This document shows positions 26,301 to 37,668 of a DNA stretch of 64,000 nt, piece after piece. The stretch lies in assembly GCA_032173965.1 (NCBI GenBank), contig CM063284.1, positions 60,572,863 through 60,636,862 on the forward strand, given 5' to 3'. This DNA is from Sitta carolinensis (Eukaryota > Chordata > Aves > Passeriformes > Sittidae). The notes under the pieces were generated by a model. It was not told the DNA's origin and did no database searches. It saw only the letters and a program-made list of their open reading frames with translations. Both the position numbers and the translations under genes were made by a program. Within the stretch, counting starts at the first letter, position 1, and each line of letters begins with the position of its first letter.

Positions 26301-27774
26301 CAACAATTCCCTTTTAACCCTCTGTATTTTAGGACATGTATGCAGATTTCACAAGTGGATGATGAATTATGAAAATCTGACGACGAATCATCTGGCTTGA
26401 AGACCAAAATGGTCTTCAACTGGTGGATGTTTTCTTCTCCTGGTGCCTCCACTCCTTTCTGAAAAACAGTGACTTCTTGCCTTGTAGATGAAACAAAAAC
26501 ATTATTGGTGTTGGAGCTGTGCAGACAGTGCTGCACTATATGGGTGCCATAAGACGAGAGAATGTTTTGCTATATTTGGCTCTAGGGCATGGAGACACTC
26601 ATGCATAACTTATTTAAGACCCAGTCTCATGAGCCCCCTCTGAAATAAATGAATGGTCTTTGTATGTAAAAAATTAGCATTATGTAGATTTGTTTAAAAT
26701 GAATGGATTCTTTTTTGGTGATGAAAAAAGAATATATATTAAAAATACCCGGGCACAAACACTTTTTAATATTTTTTTTTGCACCAGTGGGTTCTTTTTT
26801 TAGTTGATTTTGTCAGCCACATTTCCTTTCTGAACAGAGGTTACATACAACAATTGGATGAACAATTGTTGAAAACTCTCAGGGGGGCATTCTTGAAGAC
26901 ATGCCTGCATGAGATCATGTTTTGAGTGTGGCTTGGCTGTGCTTTTATTCAGTAGGTGATCTCATGCATTTAGAGTACTAATAATTTTAACAGGGAATAA
27001 CTGCAGCTATCCAAAAGTATAGCAAAAAAGTGATGTTTCAAGATTTCATGTGAGTTTTGCACAGAAATATCCATTTATTAGCTAGTTGATTTGACACAAG
27101 CTGCATATTACAGGTCAGATGACAAAATAAAGTTTAATACGAGCAAATAAGATTATTCACTACAGTGACAGCTTTACCAGGTTTATTGTTTTTCTCTAAA
27201 TATGCTTTTCATAGGCTTCTTTTAGATTGTTAGCTTTCAGGAAGGAGACCATGTAAACATCTGCATTTCTAAAATTTCTGTCTTACTGGGGGGGGGCAGT
27301 CCTGCTGGGGCCTCTGGATGCTATCATGATAAAAATATTAAATAAGATCTAACAGATTAAGTATCCTGGGACAGGTTAGCCTCTGGTTACCCCTGAAATG
27401 CCTACAGAGCATTTTATCCAGTGTTCCTCAATAATGAAGAAATCCCTGACTAAACCAATTATTTTCAAGTTCAAGAAGCAGTACAGGCTCCTGGCTAGAA
27501 AACTTACTTGGGCACAATCAGTTAAAAATTTTGAACTCTCTCTCAGAGTAAAAAAATAAAAATGTTTACAGCCAGAAATAACAAGGCTGGGAAGTTAAAT
27601 TAGAAGCAGGGACCAAGAAAGACTTTGGCTAATTCTGGTTTCAATCAGTGAGTGCAGCAGTCATCAGGAGCAGGCACTGCTGTGGGTTTGAGAATAATGA
27701 CTTTATTTTAAGTAGACAGAAGTTGTTGGCTTGACCCAGTTGCTGACAACCAGTCTCCCCTAAACACCCTACAT

Positions 27775-27866
27775 GGGGCCAGATCCTGAAGTCCTCCTGT
27801 GGTTTTTATCCAAGCCCATTCTCACTGCAATCAAAACTTGAGCAGACACAAACTCAGTATTTGGCC
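27775..27866. mobile_element. Near-palindromic ancient repeat (MITE-like)
   Basis: A 92-bp block opens with GGCCAGATCCTGAA and closes with CTCAGTATTTGGCC; the complement of the end matches the start at about 11 of 14 positions. The middle holds CCCATT near the centre of symmetry. I recall short palindromic repeats with GGCCAGAT...ATCTGGCC ends and a CCATTGAAGTCAATGG centre from turtle, crocodilian and bird genomes. This copy fits that design but is degraded. The family was not assigned. Confidence 0.5.
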
Positions 27867-28504
27867 TACACCTATTGCAGACTCTTTTTGGTCTCTCAAA
27901 ACTGCCATAGAAATATAAATCCCAGTGCCCAGTTTTAATTTTCAAGTCCCAAAACTCTTCTGCAGTGTTGGTCTGTTTTTATTTCAGTGAGTTGAGAGTG
28001 GGGTATAAATTACAAGTCTCTACACTGTTAGCTTCTTGCATCTCCTGCGCTCAAATTTCAACAAAATAATAGATTACCAGCCTTGACCTCATGCAGCAGG
28101 AGCAGCACACTCTATGGGTTGATCCTGCCAGGGGTGGAGCAGCTTGGGAATATTCAAACTCTTCTTCATTGAGAGCTATGGAACTAGATGTTACTCAGCT
28201 TCTTGGAAGTAGAGACCATGCTGCCTTCCCTTGGGCAATCTTCCCAGTCTGGCTTTCCCAGTGCTTAGGACCAAGGCCTGCAGGCAACCAGCACAATGTT
28301 AACATTGAAACATGATTTAAAAAACCAACTGGGAGGTGAGCAGCTGAAAGGGGAAGCAGCCTCAGAGAGGCTAACAAATCCATGCACACACCCATCAGAG
28401 TATAAAAGATTAAAAAAGAAACAACACAAGAAAAGTTGAAATTGCTGCTAGACATCAAGAGGAAAGGTTGTATAATCTGTATGATTCAGTCTGAGTTTCT
28501 AGTC

Positions 28505-28562
28505 AGCACGGAGAGTCAATCTTGTGATTTGGAGCACTAGACTGGAATATGGAAATTTGAGT
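28505..28562 (+). mobile_element. MIR-like SINE head fragment, sense
   Basis: The words GGAGAGTCAATCTTGTG, GGAGCACTAGACTGG, ATATGG and TTTGAGTT occur in the order of a MIR-type SINE head ('GTGGTTAGAGCACTAGACTGGGA.ATGGGAGACCTGAGTT'). It is short and without the core domain, so the call is tentative. Confidence 0.35.
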
Positions 28563-30339
28563 TAATCAGCTTTTTTTTAATGGCTTTCTAGCTTTTTGTC
28601 CTGTATTAGAGCATCTCATCTCAAGGTGTCTCAAGTTCACCTTTGTTTAGATACATCCATAGGGAGGCTATTTCCTACTAGAGAGGCTGGCTGTCCTGGA
28701 TGCTAGCAAAATATGAATAATCTCTGTCGTGTGGTGTTTAATGTCTCCAAGTAACTCAGTGGAAATGAATGATGATTTTTTCTTTAACAATGACTTCTCA
28801 GCAAACACAAAATGAATTTGAATTTTCAATTCCCACCTGATTGGTCTATGTTTTTTCTAATAATTTGCATCTGAGCTTCATTAGGTATCACAGTGTGATA
28901 TCTCTCTTAAACAGCAGTCAAGAAAATATTAGGTTTGTACAGTAAGTAGAAGTATTTTCAGACAAACTTTAATTTCAACCAATTTGGCTTCTCTTTCCAT
29001 TGGATCGAACTAGCTCATTTACAGAAAGTAATAATCTGTTGTTATGCACAGATCTATCCTTGTGAAACTTTCTCATCGCTCTGAAGGTGGCCTTCCACAA
29101 TGGTAATACATCTGCCTGTCCAGACACAAGGAAAGTCTTTGTGAAACCTTCAAAACAAATTTCAGTGTTAAATCTTCTTAGCCTAAGTGCCCCCACTGAT
29201 AATGTCTGCAACATATTCAGCTGTATGCTTCTAAAATCCTTTCATGGGTTTAGGAGCCTGAGTGTAATGGAATTGTATTGGACTGTAGGTGAAGGAGTTT
29301 AAAAGGAAAATAGACTGAGCTGTTGGAACAAGTACTAGGGGATCTTTTAAAGACAGAGGTATTACTGCCAGCTTGATTCCAAATAACTGCAGCATGAGTC
29401 CCTATGCACATTCCTTTTCAAAGGAGTAACAATTAAAGCTGGTTTTGGCTTGTTCACCCATCCCATCTGTTTCTCTTGGTAAATGAAAATATCACAGGGC
29501 AAATTTATTTGCTTTCCACAGCAGTACCCAGAACAGCTTTTTTTTCACGTCCACCTCTCTCTGTACCAAACTAACCTCCACCTGAGGCTGTGGTGGAAGT
29601 GGTCTGGCCCTGTTCAGTACAATTGGCTTTTATGATCACTGGCAGCATGACATTGTGCTGTTATTCCAGAGCTGCCAACAGCTTCAGGGCTCTGCAGGTG
29701 GTGGCACCACCACCTCCTCCCTGCTTTGCTCAGCACTGGACCAGACCTCCTTGCAAAGCCAGGTCTTGAGGCCTGACAGTGCTCACAAGCTCCTTCTTTG
29801 GCAGCAGGAGAAGTCAGAGTGCTGCTGTTCTGGCACAGGTGCTGGGCACCTCCAAAAACATCCCAAATAGGAAAATGTAGCTCCAAGAGAGGAGCTCTGA
29901 TGCTTTTAATTTTGCTTTCGAAATGTAACCCTGGGTAATTTCTGCCACTGCCAGCCTCAGAGGATAATGTGTAATCTTTTCACCTCTATACCACAAAATG
30001 AACGACATCAATCGAGTTTGGCAATTGCATTTAAAACAGGTTGGTAAATCAAGGGAAGCATGCAAATAAAAAAAATGTCTGCGTGTTCTGAGTACTGCGC
30101 AGTGTGTTCATGCAGCTTCTCTGAATGCCTTCTGAAGTGTTACTACCAAGAAAAGAAGAATAATTAAATAAGCTATTAATAACTCAGGGAGACTCCTTGT
30201 CTCAAATGTACTTTTATCTTATAAATGGAAGGTCAATCTTGAGTGAAAATACATTAAAAATTAATGCCACAGAGAACCCCTGTCCCTTGCCACTGCTCCA
30301 GCTGTGTTTGAAAGGTAGCACTTATTTTCTTTAATAACA

Positions 30340-30660
30340 GAGCTTCAAAAGAAGCATAATTAAATGAAAAGCTATGGAAATACATGGAATATTAGGCTCT
30401 AACTTGAACAATTACCATTACTTTCAGTGAGATTTCAATCATGCCAAAGGTGATTCTTGTAAAATAAACATTTGAATTATTTTAGAGAGAAAAATTCTGA
30501 TTTCACTAGCAATGTCTTTAATCATCTATATAATATTAAAACAATATTATTTTTGAAACTTCAAATGCCCTTTTGAGGATGTCATACAAAGCAGGGAAGC
30601 GAAGAAACAAGAACGGATTTTCTCTGACCGTTATGTTAAATGCCTTAGCTTGAAGGAATT
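30340..30660. promoter_or_regulatory. Candidate conserved noncoding element
   Basis: A 320-bp AT-rich but non-repetitive block with several homeodomain-type cores (CATAATTAAATG, AATTACCATTAC, CTTTAATCATC) and a FOX-like TAAACA. No transposon similarity. The call rests on composition and motif style only; no alignment is available. Confidence 0.2.
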
Positions 30661-32254
30661 TAAAATATTTTTTTTCAGCTTTTTAAAATATTATTTTTAT
30701 TTTTTCCTCTCTGTGTCTTTGAACTGACCTTTGGAGTCTAGAAAAAATAGCTGACTGTTCTACTGATTTGTTGTCCTTCTACTTTTCATTCACAAGTCCT
30801 CTATTCATCTTCCTGCTTAAATAAATCTGGAATCAACTCAACCAACTCCAGGCATCTAATTAAGGCACCTAAATTCAGATTATCTCTCATCCACTTGCCT
30901 TCAACTGCTAGTTGAAACAGACAGACTCTTTCTGAGGGTGATCTCAAGCCACTTTAATACTTAAGTGTCCTCTGGAGGTATCCTGTTTCTGTCTTGACAA
31001 CAGAGGGTACCCAAATTGACATTATACATAAACTGTGTATCATTTATGTACCAAAAATTAGCTAGAATTAATCTAGATCTAAGAGGCTTTAGAATTTAAT
31101 TTGCTATTCCACAGTGTATTGATTGTTGGCAAGGAAATATATTCCTTTATTTTCTTTTACAAAAACCCCAAACAACCCAACAAAAAGAAAAAAAAAAAAC
31201 AAAACCTTTAAAACAAAAAGAAGACCCAGATGACTACAAATAAAATATTTTAAAATTAGAAAAACCCAGAGTGTATGAGGTGTGAATATGTGTTTATATA
31301 CCTAACACACAGCTGCAAAAATAGAGTTGAAAAGGCATGCATTCACCTGAACCTGCCTCAGTGAAGCAGAATGACTAGAGGATCTGCTGATATCCCCTTT
31401 GACAGTGTAGCCTGCTGTCTTCTTCCTCCACTACTATCATTTTTCCCTATAGTATCTTCTCACCTTCAGTCACTTGTATTTTCAAGTGCAAAGGATTAAG
31501 CATATGCCAGCTACACAAATTAATAAAAATGAAAAATAAACCTTAGTTCTCATTTTTATTTCATTCTCTAATACCAAATTTGCTAAAATATCCTTTAAAA
31601 TCCTAGACTGGAGAATTTTTATAGCAGTAGCAGCTTAAACTCCTGCAGGAGTTCATGTACCAACCTTCACTCCATAGTTTTAAATCACTTACCAAGAAAA
31701 AGTCAATTTATTGACTAACTTATATTCACTTCCATGTAGAGAAACTATGGATTACCTACTCAGTCTGCCTCTGCACCTTCAGTGATATTGGCAGTGCTGC
31801 TTAAGAGATATTTCTCTTAAGGCATCCCAGCTCTGTGTAGTTCACACCCCCTGTGGCCCTGGATTTGGCAGAATGCAGCTACTCTTGCTACGAGAAAGAG
31901 GAAGGTGTCATCTAGACAACGATGCCAATGCCCCATGACTCCCTGGAGTCCTGCCCCTTGGTTGCACACACTTCCACCTGGGTGGTCTTCTTCAGCACCG
32001 AGATCACAAGGTCCTGGTACAAAACCCAGAATCATGGTAGCACAGACTCTCATTCTGCTGAGCATCTGACCACAGAAATGACTGGGTCTGATAAAGGTAA
32101 TCGAAGACAGAGATGATGGGTGATGCTAGCATTGGCATCAGTAACTGGTCACTTGAACAGCAAGAATGCCTCTGTATTTTCCCTAAAATTTTCCTAGGAT
32201 AAAAACACAGCTGTTTCTATATGGAAATACTGGAGTGCTATGACTTGGGTTTTT

Positions 32255-32880
32255 TGTCCTATTGGCTTATTATTAATGGTTTTAACGTCGATGGTTTATT
32301 CTGGTGCTCCCCAAAGTGTATCCCCAAATTGGTTTATCCCTGAAAGCTATATCTTCCCTTAAGCTACCCTTTATGGTAAGCCCCTCCCTTTCCTCTTGTC
32401 CCTTCCCTATCTATCATTGTTATCCTGCCCCTTGTTCTGGTCCCTTCTGTGTCACTCCTGCCTTGAGCCAATCCTTCCAGTGTACCCCACCAGCATTCCT
32501 GGGGGCTCCCTATCCTCAAACACCCCACTGGGACATGTGTCCTCTTCTGCCCCCACCTTCTGTCATGGCCTCAGGCCAGTGCCAGACCCTCCTCACCCCA
32601 CCCCTGATGCTTCCCCAGTGGTTTATGGTTTGTACCCACCCCCAGGTTTTAAACCCGTGCAGAGCAGGGCTCAGGGCTCTCCTGTTGTGACCCCTTCAGC
32701 TCCAATAAATCTCTCCTGCTGGAATGTCATCCAGAAAGCCTCCTTCTTCTCCTTTACCTGACCCCTGACGTGGTTGGCAGACCCTGCACTGTAGAGCAGC
32801 AGCTCTAAAGGTTCAGCTGTTGGTAAAAGCCCAAACCACAGCTGTTCCCCACACCTGGCGTGGCACTGGTGTGACATGAG
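32255..32880 (+). mobile_element. Probable retroviral LTR, plus orientation
   Basis: This C-rich block of about 620 bp stands out against AT-rich neighbours and has an LTR-like layout: a pyrimidine-rich U3-like part, a possible TATA-like GTTTTAAACCCG (about 32647), then AGCTCCAATAAATCTCTCC with an AATAAA signal (about 32703-32708), and a U5-like tail ending near GGTGTGACA. The start near TGTCCTATTGG is a guess and no target-site duplication was identified. A 128-codon plus-strand frame (32304-32690) and its overlapping neighbour are composition artefacts. Confidence 0.55.
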
Positions 32881-33884
32881 CTAGCCTGGGCTCCGGTGGG
32901 CTGCGTCACTGGAGAACAGTGCAATGATTTATTGGCAAAAACCCTCCCTAACACCCATATTACTGGTTTTGTATTTCTGTGAAGTGTTCATCTTCTGTAG
33001 AGCAAATATAAAACTCCTAGAAATGTCTTCTTCTCTTGGCTACTTTTTCCTAACCCTTAGAAGTGGCCCCTCCAAAGGTAGAAAACTCTTGGCCTGGGTA
33101 CATGGAAAATAAGTTTATTAAAGCTTTACCTAAACCTTTTAATTTATTGTAGTATATTATCACTGGGATGAAAACAGAACCACAATCTAGATGGATTATA
33201 TTAAATAGCTAAGCACATTTTTAAAAATTATTTGTTTTATTTGGTAATGACCAGTTAATAAATACTTAATACCGACCATAGAATTTTCAAATGTGATTAT
33301 AGAGTTTGGATTTCAAAATCATATGTTTAGACTTAGATTTGGCAGTTGGGAGCTTAAATATATTTTACGTATGATGGCATTTATTTCTCATATCTGTGTC
33401 ACTTTGCAATCTGAATGCACTCTATATATTTTACTTCATCTTGGATTATCACACTCTTTTTTAAATATAATGAGTCCAGAATTAGGATTTCAGAAACCAA
33501 ACCTCTCCAGGGCTGGAAAACTTCATGATCTGAAAGGAAACAGGTTGTATAGCTCAGATTCCTTTCCCAGAGTGTCATGTGTTCACCACTGTGGGGACTT
33601 TTTTATAGTCTTGTCCTTGACTCTGCTCCTGCTGGCACATAATCCTTTCTCAGAGGAGTTTTCAGAATTCCCACCCTTAACCTGTCTCACCATGCATCCA
33701 ACATGCTGGGGAGGTCTTCTTTTGACACTATTTTAGTATTGCTTAGGTTCTATAGGAATGGGTAGAAAAGTATACAAATGCTCTCCACATCTGGCATGAT
33801 ACATATCAGGCATATGCCCTGCTACATAATTTTGGCAGTGTTGCTTTGCTGTCATGCAAAAGGGACACTACCAGTATTGATAAT
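32881..33884. other. Unique-looking noncoding sequence
   Basis: No repeat or gene was recognised. A 147-codon plus-strand open frame at 33293-33736 is one of the longest in the window, but it is Leu/Phe/Ser-rich as expected from AT-rich sequence and resembles no family known to me. Confidence 0.5.
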
Positions 33885-34240
33885 CTCTACCCAGCCCTCT
33901 GGGAGTGTTCCTACCCTGTCCATGGCTCACAACCTCATTCCAACCCTCTAGGTCCATCAGTCCCTGATGAATTGGTGCTGCAACAATGACAGTTTTCATT
34001 GCCACACAGCTTTGCCAGGCCATAGGTTCCGTTGACAGAGGCCCAGCCATGGGCTGATGTCCCAGTCCATCCCCAGGGAGGTGGCTCAGAGTCTGGATTC
34101 TTGGCTGAACCTGACTGTAGTTTCTGGGTCCGTCCCTCTTCTTTTCTGGAGGGCTGGACCCTTGCAATCAGGTTGGGAGAGCCTCCAAATTTCTCTTCTG
34201 TTTTAATCAAAATTCTCACTGGCAAAGAAAGGTTTAACAC
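33885..34240 (-). pseudogene. Possible degraded endogenous retroviral fragment
   Basis: Read on the minus strand, two overlapping frames (33935-34240 and 33868-34167) cover a GC-richer patch. One contains NGTYGLAKLCGN followed by NSSGT, which is reminiscent of the Cys-Gly/Asn-glycosylation style of retroviral envelope surface proteins. The same strand has GGAGGCTCTCCCAACC upstream, which weakly recalls a primer-binding-site region. The reading is frameshifted and too short to be functional. This is pattern resemblance, not an alignment, and it could be coincidence. Confidence 0.25.
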
Positions 34241-35009
34241 CTTTCATGATTCACCAACTTGTTAAGGCTCTAATTATTTGGAGTAGACTCTTTTCTATTT
34301 GTTATTCTCTTCTTGAGACACTTAGTGCAGCTCACAACATATTATGGTATGGTTTTGGAAAAGTTAAACCACCAGCTGAACTGGTGTTCAGAGTTCATCA
34401 GATGGGGTAGATGAGAAAGTTAAAAAAATCCCTGATGTATTTGTTACCTTCTTTGTAGCAACATTAAAATGGAATTTGACCCACAGAGAAAATTTTCCTG
34501 CATTTGCAGTAGCAATAATATCCTTTTATTAAATCAATAATGAAAATATATGCTACTTATGTATGAGTTATCTCCATGGAGGCATTTGTCACGTAAGTCT
34601 TTACATGAAGAGGCCTTAGAAATGTAGTCCATATCAATAATTTATCCTTCACTATATAAGCCAGGCCATCAGGCCATTTTATTCCAACATATGATCACAT
34701 CATCAAAATACTCTACGGGAGTTGTCCTTGTTGACAACTGAGACTATTCCCTGGCCTCCTTATCATATCAAGGTTTATCAGCACAGCATTGCCAAAAAGT
34801 ATATTTTGTCCCTAGTGAAAATCAGAGCTTCATTGCAGTCAGAACTTCCCAGAAGGAATCCCTACAGTGTGGAATTTTTATGTGTCAGACAAATAAATTG
34901 AACATAGGAGTTACAATGCGATGAAAAAAGACACACTTTGAATTTTAGACATTTAAGGAGCTTTTATAGCAGGATGAAGATTGGCTCTACTGGTGTTCAT
35001 GGGTATGGA
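34241..35009. other. Unique-looking noncoding sequence
   Basis: No gene or transposon was recognised. A tiny tandem CAGGCCAT pair occurs at about 34664-34678. Confidence 0.5.
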
Positions 35010-35613
35010 TTTCTTGTGCTACCAATAGATGCCAGAATCAGTAGGTATCAATATTGATTGCTACTGATACATATAGATAGTGAAATCAGCCTTGAAACCA
35101 GTAAGTATGGATGTTTAACAATGCCTATTGATATAGCTAAGGGTCAATACCTATTGATAGCTATCCCTATCATTACAATCATTGATAGGTATCAAAATTG
35201 ATAGGTGTTGATTATCTGTTGATAACTATTGATATTGGTAAGAATTGATGTTTATTGTTATCAAAATCAATATCAAAAATTAGATATTAGACAGTTATGC
35301 TTATAAATACAGGTAGGTACTGATGAAAAAAAAAACCAAACTATCAGTAATGGCTGGCATAGGTGACTCAACAACTATTGATGTTGACAGGTGATCATAC
35401 CCATTGATACTGCTACCTGTTCATATATATCCAAATACATGGATATTGATACTTATTCATTGTTTACAATACCAGAAGGTATCAATGAGTACCAGTGGCT
35501 AAAAATATAAATAAATATTGTTACTATTGAGAAAATTCAATTGCTTACTGTTTTGAATCTTCTTGATAAACATTATTAAAGGGTATTGCTCTTGATATTT
35601 AATAGTGCGTATT
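35010..35613. repeat. Degenerate palindromic minisatellite, part 1
   Basis: Dense, imperfect copies of units such as GGTATCAATATTGAT, CAATACCTATTGATAGCTATC and CATTGATAGGTATCAA. Unit spacing is irregular, mostly 12-25 bp. The units are near self-complementary (ATTGATA against TATCAAT), so both strands look alike. The array is old and diverged. It is interrupted at 35614 by an LTR and resumes at 36180. Confidence 0.85.
35610..35613. repeat. Target-site duplication TATT (left)
   Basis: TATT precedes the LTR TG and recurs at 36180-36183 directly after its CA. Excision of the LTR plus one copy gives GTGCGTATTGAGATCC, consistent with the surrounding array. Confidence 0.65.
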
Positions 35614-36179
35614 TGTTGCAGTAGACCTCTCCTTAGGGGTAGAAATGAGCCAAGACATAGACATTTAACAAAGTGAAAAGGATGCTGGTTTATTCTTCCT
35701 TACAGCTTAGCCATCCTGACTGATTACAGCAAGCTCCTACTGCAAGGTCCAGTTGCAGACTCTGACTGCTAGTTATCTCCTACTGGACTACATCTGCAGA
35801 CACTAGTTTCACCAGCTTGACTATGACTCTAGGCCCCAAGAGCAAACTCTAACTCCATCAGACCCAGACCGACCTCACAGCAGATCTTTTTGCCAGCAGT
35901 AACTCCCTTCCCTGTTTTGTTCTTGTTTGTGTCTCTCTGGATCTTTTCTTCTCCCTCAGAGCTCCTCTACCTCCTCAAGGCTCTCTTCCTCAGAATCCTC
36001 TCCATCAAAAGGCTCCTACACACCCTTAACCAGCCAACCCACCCCTTTTATCACACCTATCTTTATTAGTCACAGATACAACCCATTAAGAGCAAGACTG
36101 TTCCTCTTCTTTGGTGATTAGTACAACGGTGACTTATCAAGGGCAAGGTTGCTTGAAATCCCTTCTTTCACACCACACA
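35614..36179 (-). mobile_element. Solo LTR, ERV1-like, inside minisatellite
   Basis: This 566-bp block begins TGTTGCAGTAG and ends CACCACACA on the plus strand; in its own minus orientation it runs TGTGTGGTG to CTGCAACA. It has a 4-bp flanking duplication (TATT). On the minus strand a TATA-like GTGATAAAAGGGG (about 36040-36055) precedes an AATAAACC polyadenylation signal (about 35686-35694) at a plausible distance. Its composition contrasts sharply with the flanking TATCAAT array. No internal retroviral genes are attached, so it is a solo LTR. The family was not assigned. Confidence 0.8.
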
Positions 36180-36880
36180 TATTGAGATCCAGATCAATAT
36201 CCAAAACAATAGCCATAGATACCCATCATTATAGACATCAAATTGAATAGATATTGATCCCTATCGACAGGTATGAATATTTGAACATATCAATTTTTAT
36301 CAATACCTACTCATATCAGTACCCACCAATAGGTATCCAAACCAGTAGGTGTTGAGGCCTATCATATTGATCAATAAAGGGATCTATGTTGGTAGGTATC
36401 AATGCCTGTTGACAGAAAAATGTACCCGTGCTTATTGAGAGGTATTAATATTATCAGTGACTAGTGATAGCTATTAATATCATAGATATAAATATTGATA
36501 GCTATCAGTGCTCATTAATATAGGTATTGTTAAGTATTGAGGCTTTAATATTAACAATAGGCATTGATGTCCACAGGTCTCAATACCTATCAATAGATAT
36601 TCAAATCTTTAGGCAGTACTAGTTATCAAGACAATAGGCATTTATGCCTATTGATATTAATATGCAGGTCAAAAAGGATCAATACCTATCAAGATCTGTT
36701 TGTATAAATAGATACCAGCATCCCTGAATACGCATTGGTAGTGATACCTATTGTGAGCTCTTGATATATAGTTGCATATGTCTATTTTTATTGAGACATA
36801 TAGATATATTTTTATATCTATAAAAACATATATAAATGCATATCAATATAGATATCGATATTGATAGAGGTACAGATCAC
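36180..36880. repeat. Degenerate palindromic minisatellite, part 2
   Basis: Continuation of the array after the LTR, with units such as TTTATCAATACCTAC, GGTAGGTATCAATGCC, CAATACCTATCAATAGATATT and ATAGATATCGATATTGATAG. The unit style is the same as in part 1. Toward the distal end it grades into TATATCTATAAAAACATATAT sequence. There is no coding potential. Confidence 0.85.
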
Positions 36881-37601
36881 TGTATAATTACATGGATATG
36901 TAGATGTAAGTAAATGCATATAAGACAGAGAAAACAGTACTTCCTCTCAATTGTTTTAGTTAGAGTTGACATTGGGGAAAGAAGGAGGGGATTTCTCTTT
37001 GCAATAACCAACATATGAGTTGTATAAAAAGCTGTGTGTGGCCTCCAAGCAAGTTTATAAGGTATTATTTTGTTTCAGCTTTTGTGGCATCAAATTCCTG
37101 ATAGCATATCTTGTACTTCACGTCTGTGGGAAAAGTCATAAGCATTTATGTTTTCGAGAGCCATCTTGGATTGCGGGACAAAGGACCAATTTTTTCTTTG
37201 TCTTTCCTCAAAAATATTATGCAATGGGGATTCCATTGTCAAATGATAAATCATTCTATATGCCAAATGCAAACTCGGTCAGGAACTACCATGGTATCTA
37301 GGTTATAGAAAATATTTTAATTTTGTAGTTGCAGGAGACAAGTAAGTTGTCCAGATCATCAAAGCCATACAATTTCTAATTTTGTAAAAGAAACGGATCG
37401 CTAAAAAGTAAAGAATTTCTCTCACCCTGATATCTTAAAGAAATCAAATAGATCTGCAAGCACATGACAGTCACATATAAAACCTTAAAAAATAGACCTG
37501 AGAAACTTGTTTTGACATGCATGAGTCTGGGGGTGGGATGGGAGTGGAGGGTGTGGAGTGAAGGGGGGAAAAGTGATCTAGATAATTGTGTACATATAAA
37601 A

Positions 37602-37668
37602 GGCCAAATCCTTAGGCCATAAACCAGGCACACACCCAATGATGTCAATGTGTTTGGCTTACAGGGGA
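37602..37668. mobile_element. Possible fragment of ancient palindromic repeat
   Basis: Reads GGCCAAATCCTTAGGCCATAAACCAGG, then GATGTCAATGTG, then GGCTTACAGGGG, with short interruptions. The GGCCAAATCCT start and central GTCAATG resemble the same class of short palindromic amniote repeats as the 27775-27866 element. The 3' arm is not convincing. Confidence 0.3.

Larger units (their letters stand above)
22786..32254. other. Unique-looking noncoding sequence
   Basis: No supported gene. Items listed separately are MIR-like fragments (26220-26300, 28505-28562), a 92-bp near-palindromic element (27775-27866) and an enhancer-like AT-rich block (30340-30660). Small oddities: three tandem AATGATATC copies near 22838-22864, a G9 run near 27290, and a GC-richer block at 29600-29880 containing GGTGGTGGCACCACCACC. 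A-rich sequence near 31165-31205 has no associated element. Nothing else was recognised. Confidence 0.5.

Noticed and set aside
27500..27570. Possible MIR core (CTTGGGCACAATCAGTTAA... CTCTCTCAGAGTAAAAAAATAA)
   Set aside because: The similarity is interrupted and could be chance.
31817..32116. Opposing frames in a slightly GC-rich patch, considered as a processed pseudogene
   Set aside because: No parent gene could be recognised, and there is no poly-A tail or target-site duplication.
32304..32761. Two overlapping Pro/Ser/Leu-rich plus-strand frames of 121-128 codons
   Set aside because: They lie in the C-rich probable LTR and are explained by composition.
33293..33736. 147-codon plus-strand open frame
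   Set aside because: Leu/Phe/Ser-rich with no known motifs; consistent with chance in AT-rich DNA.
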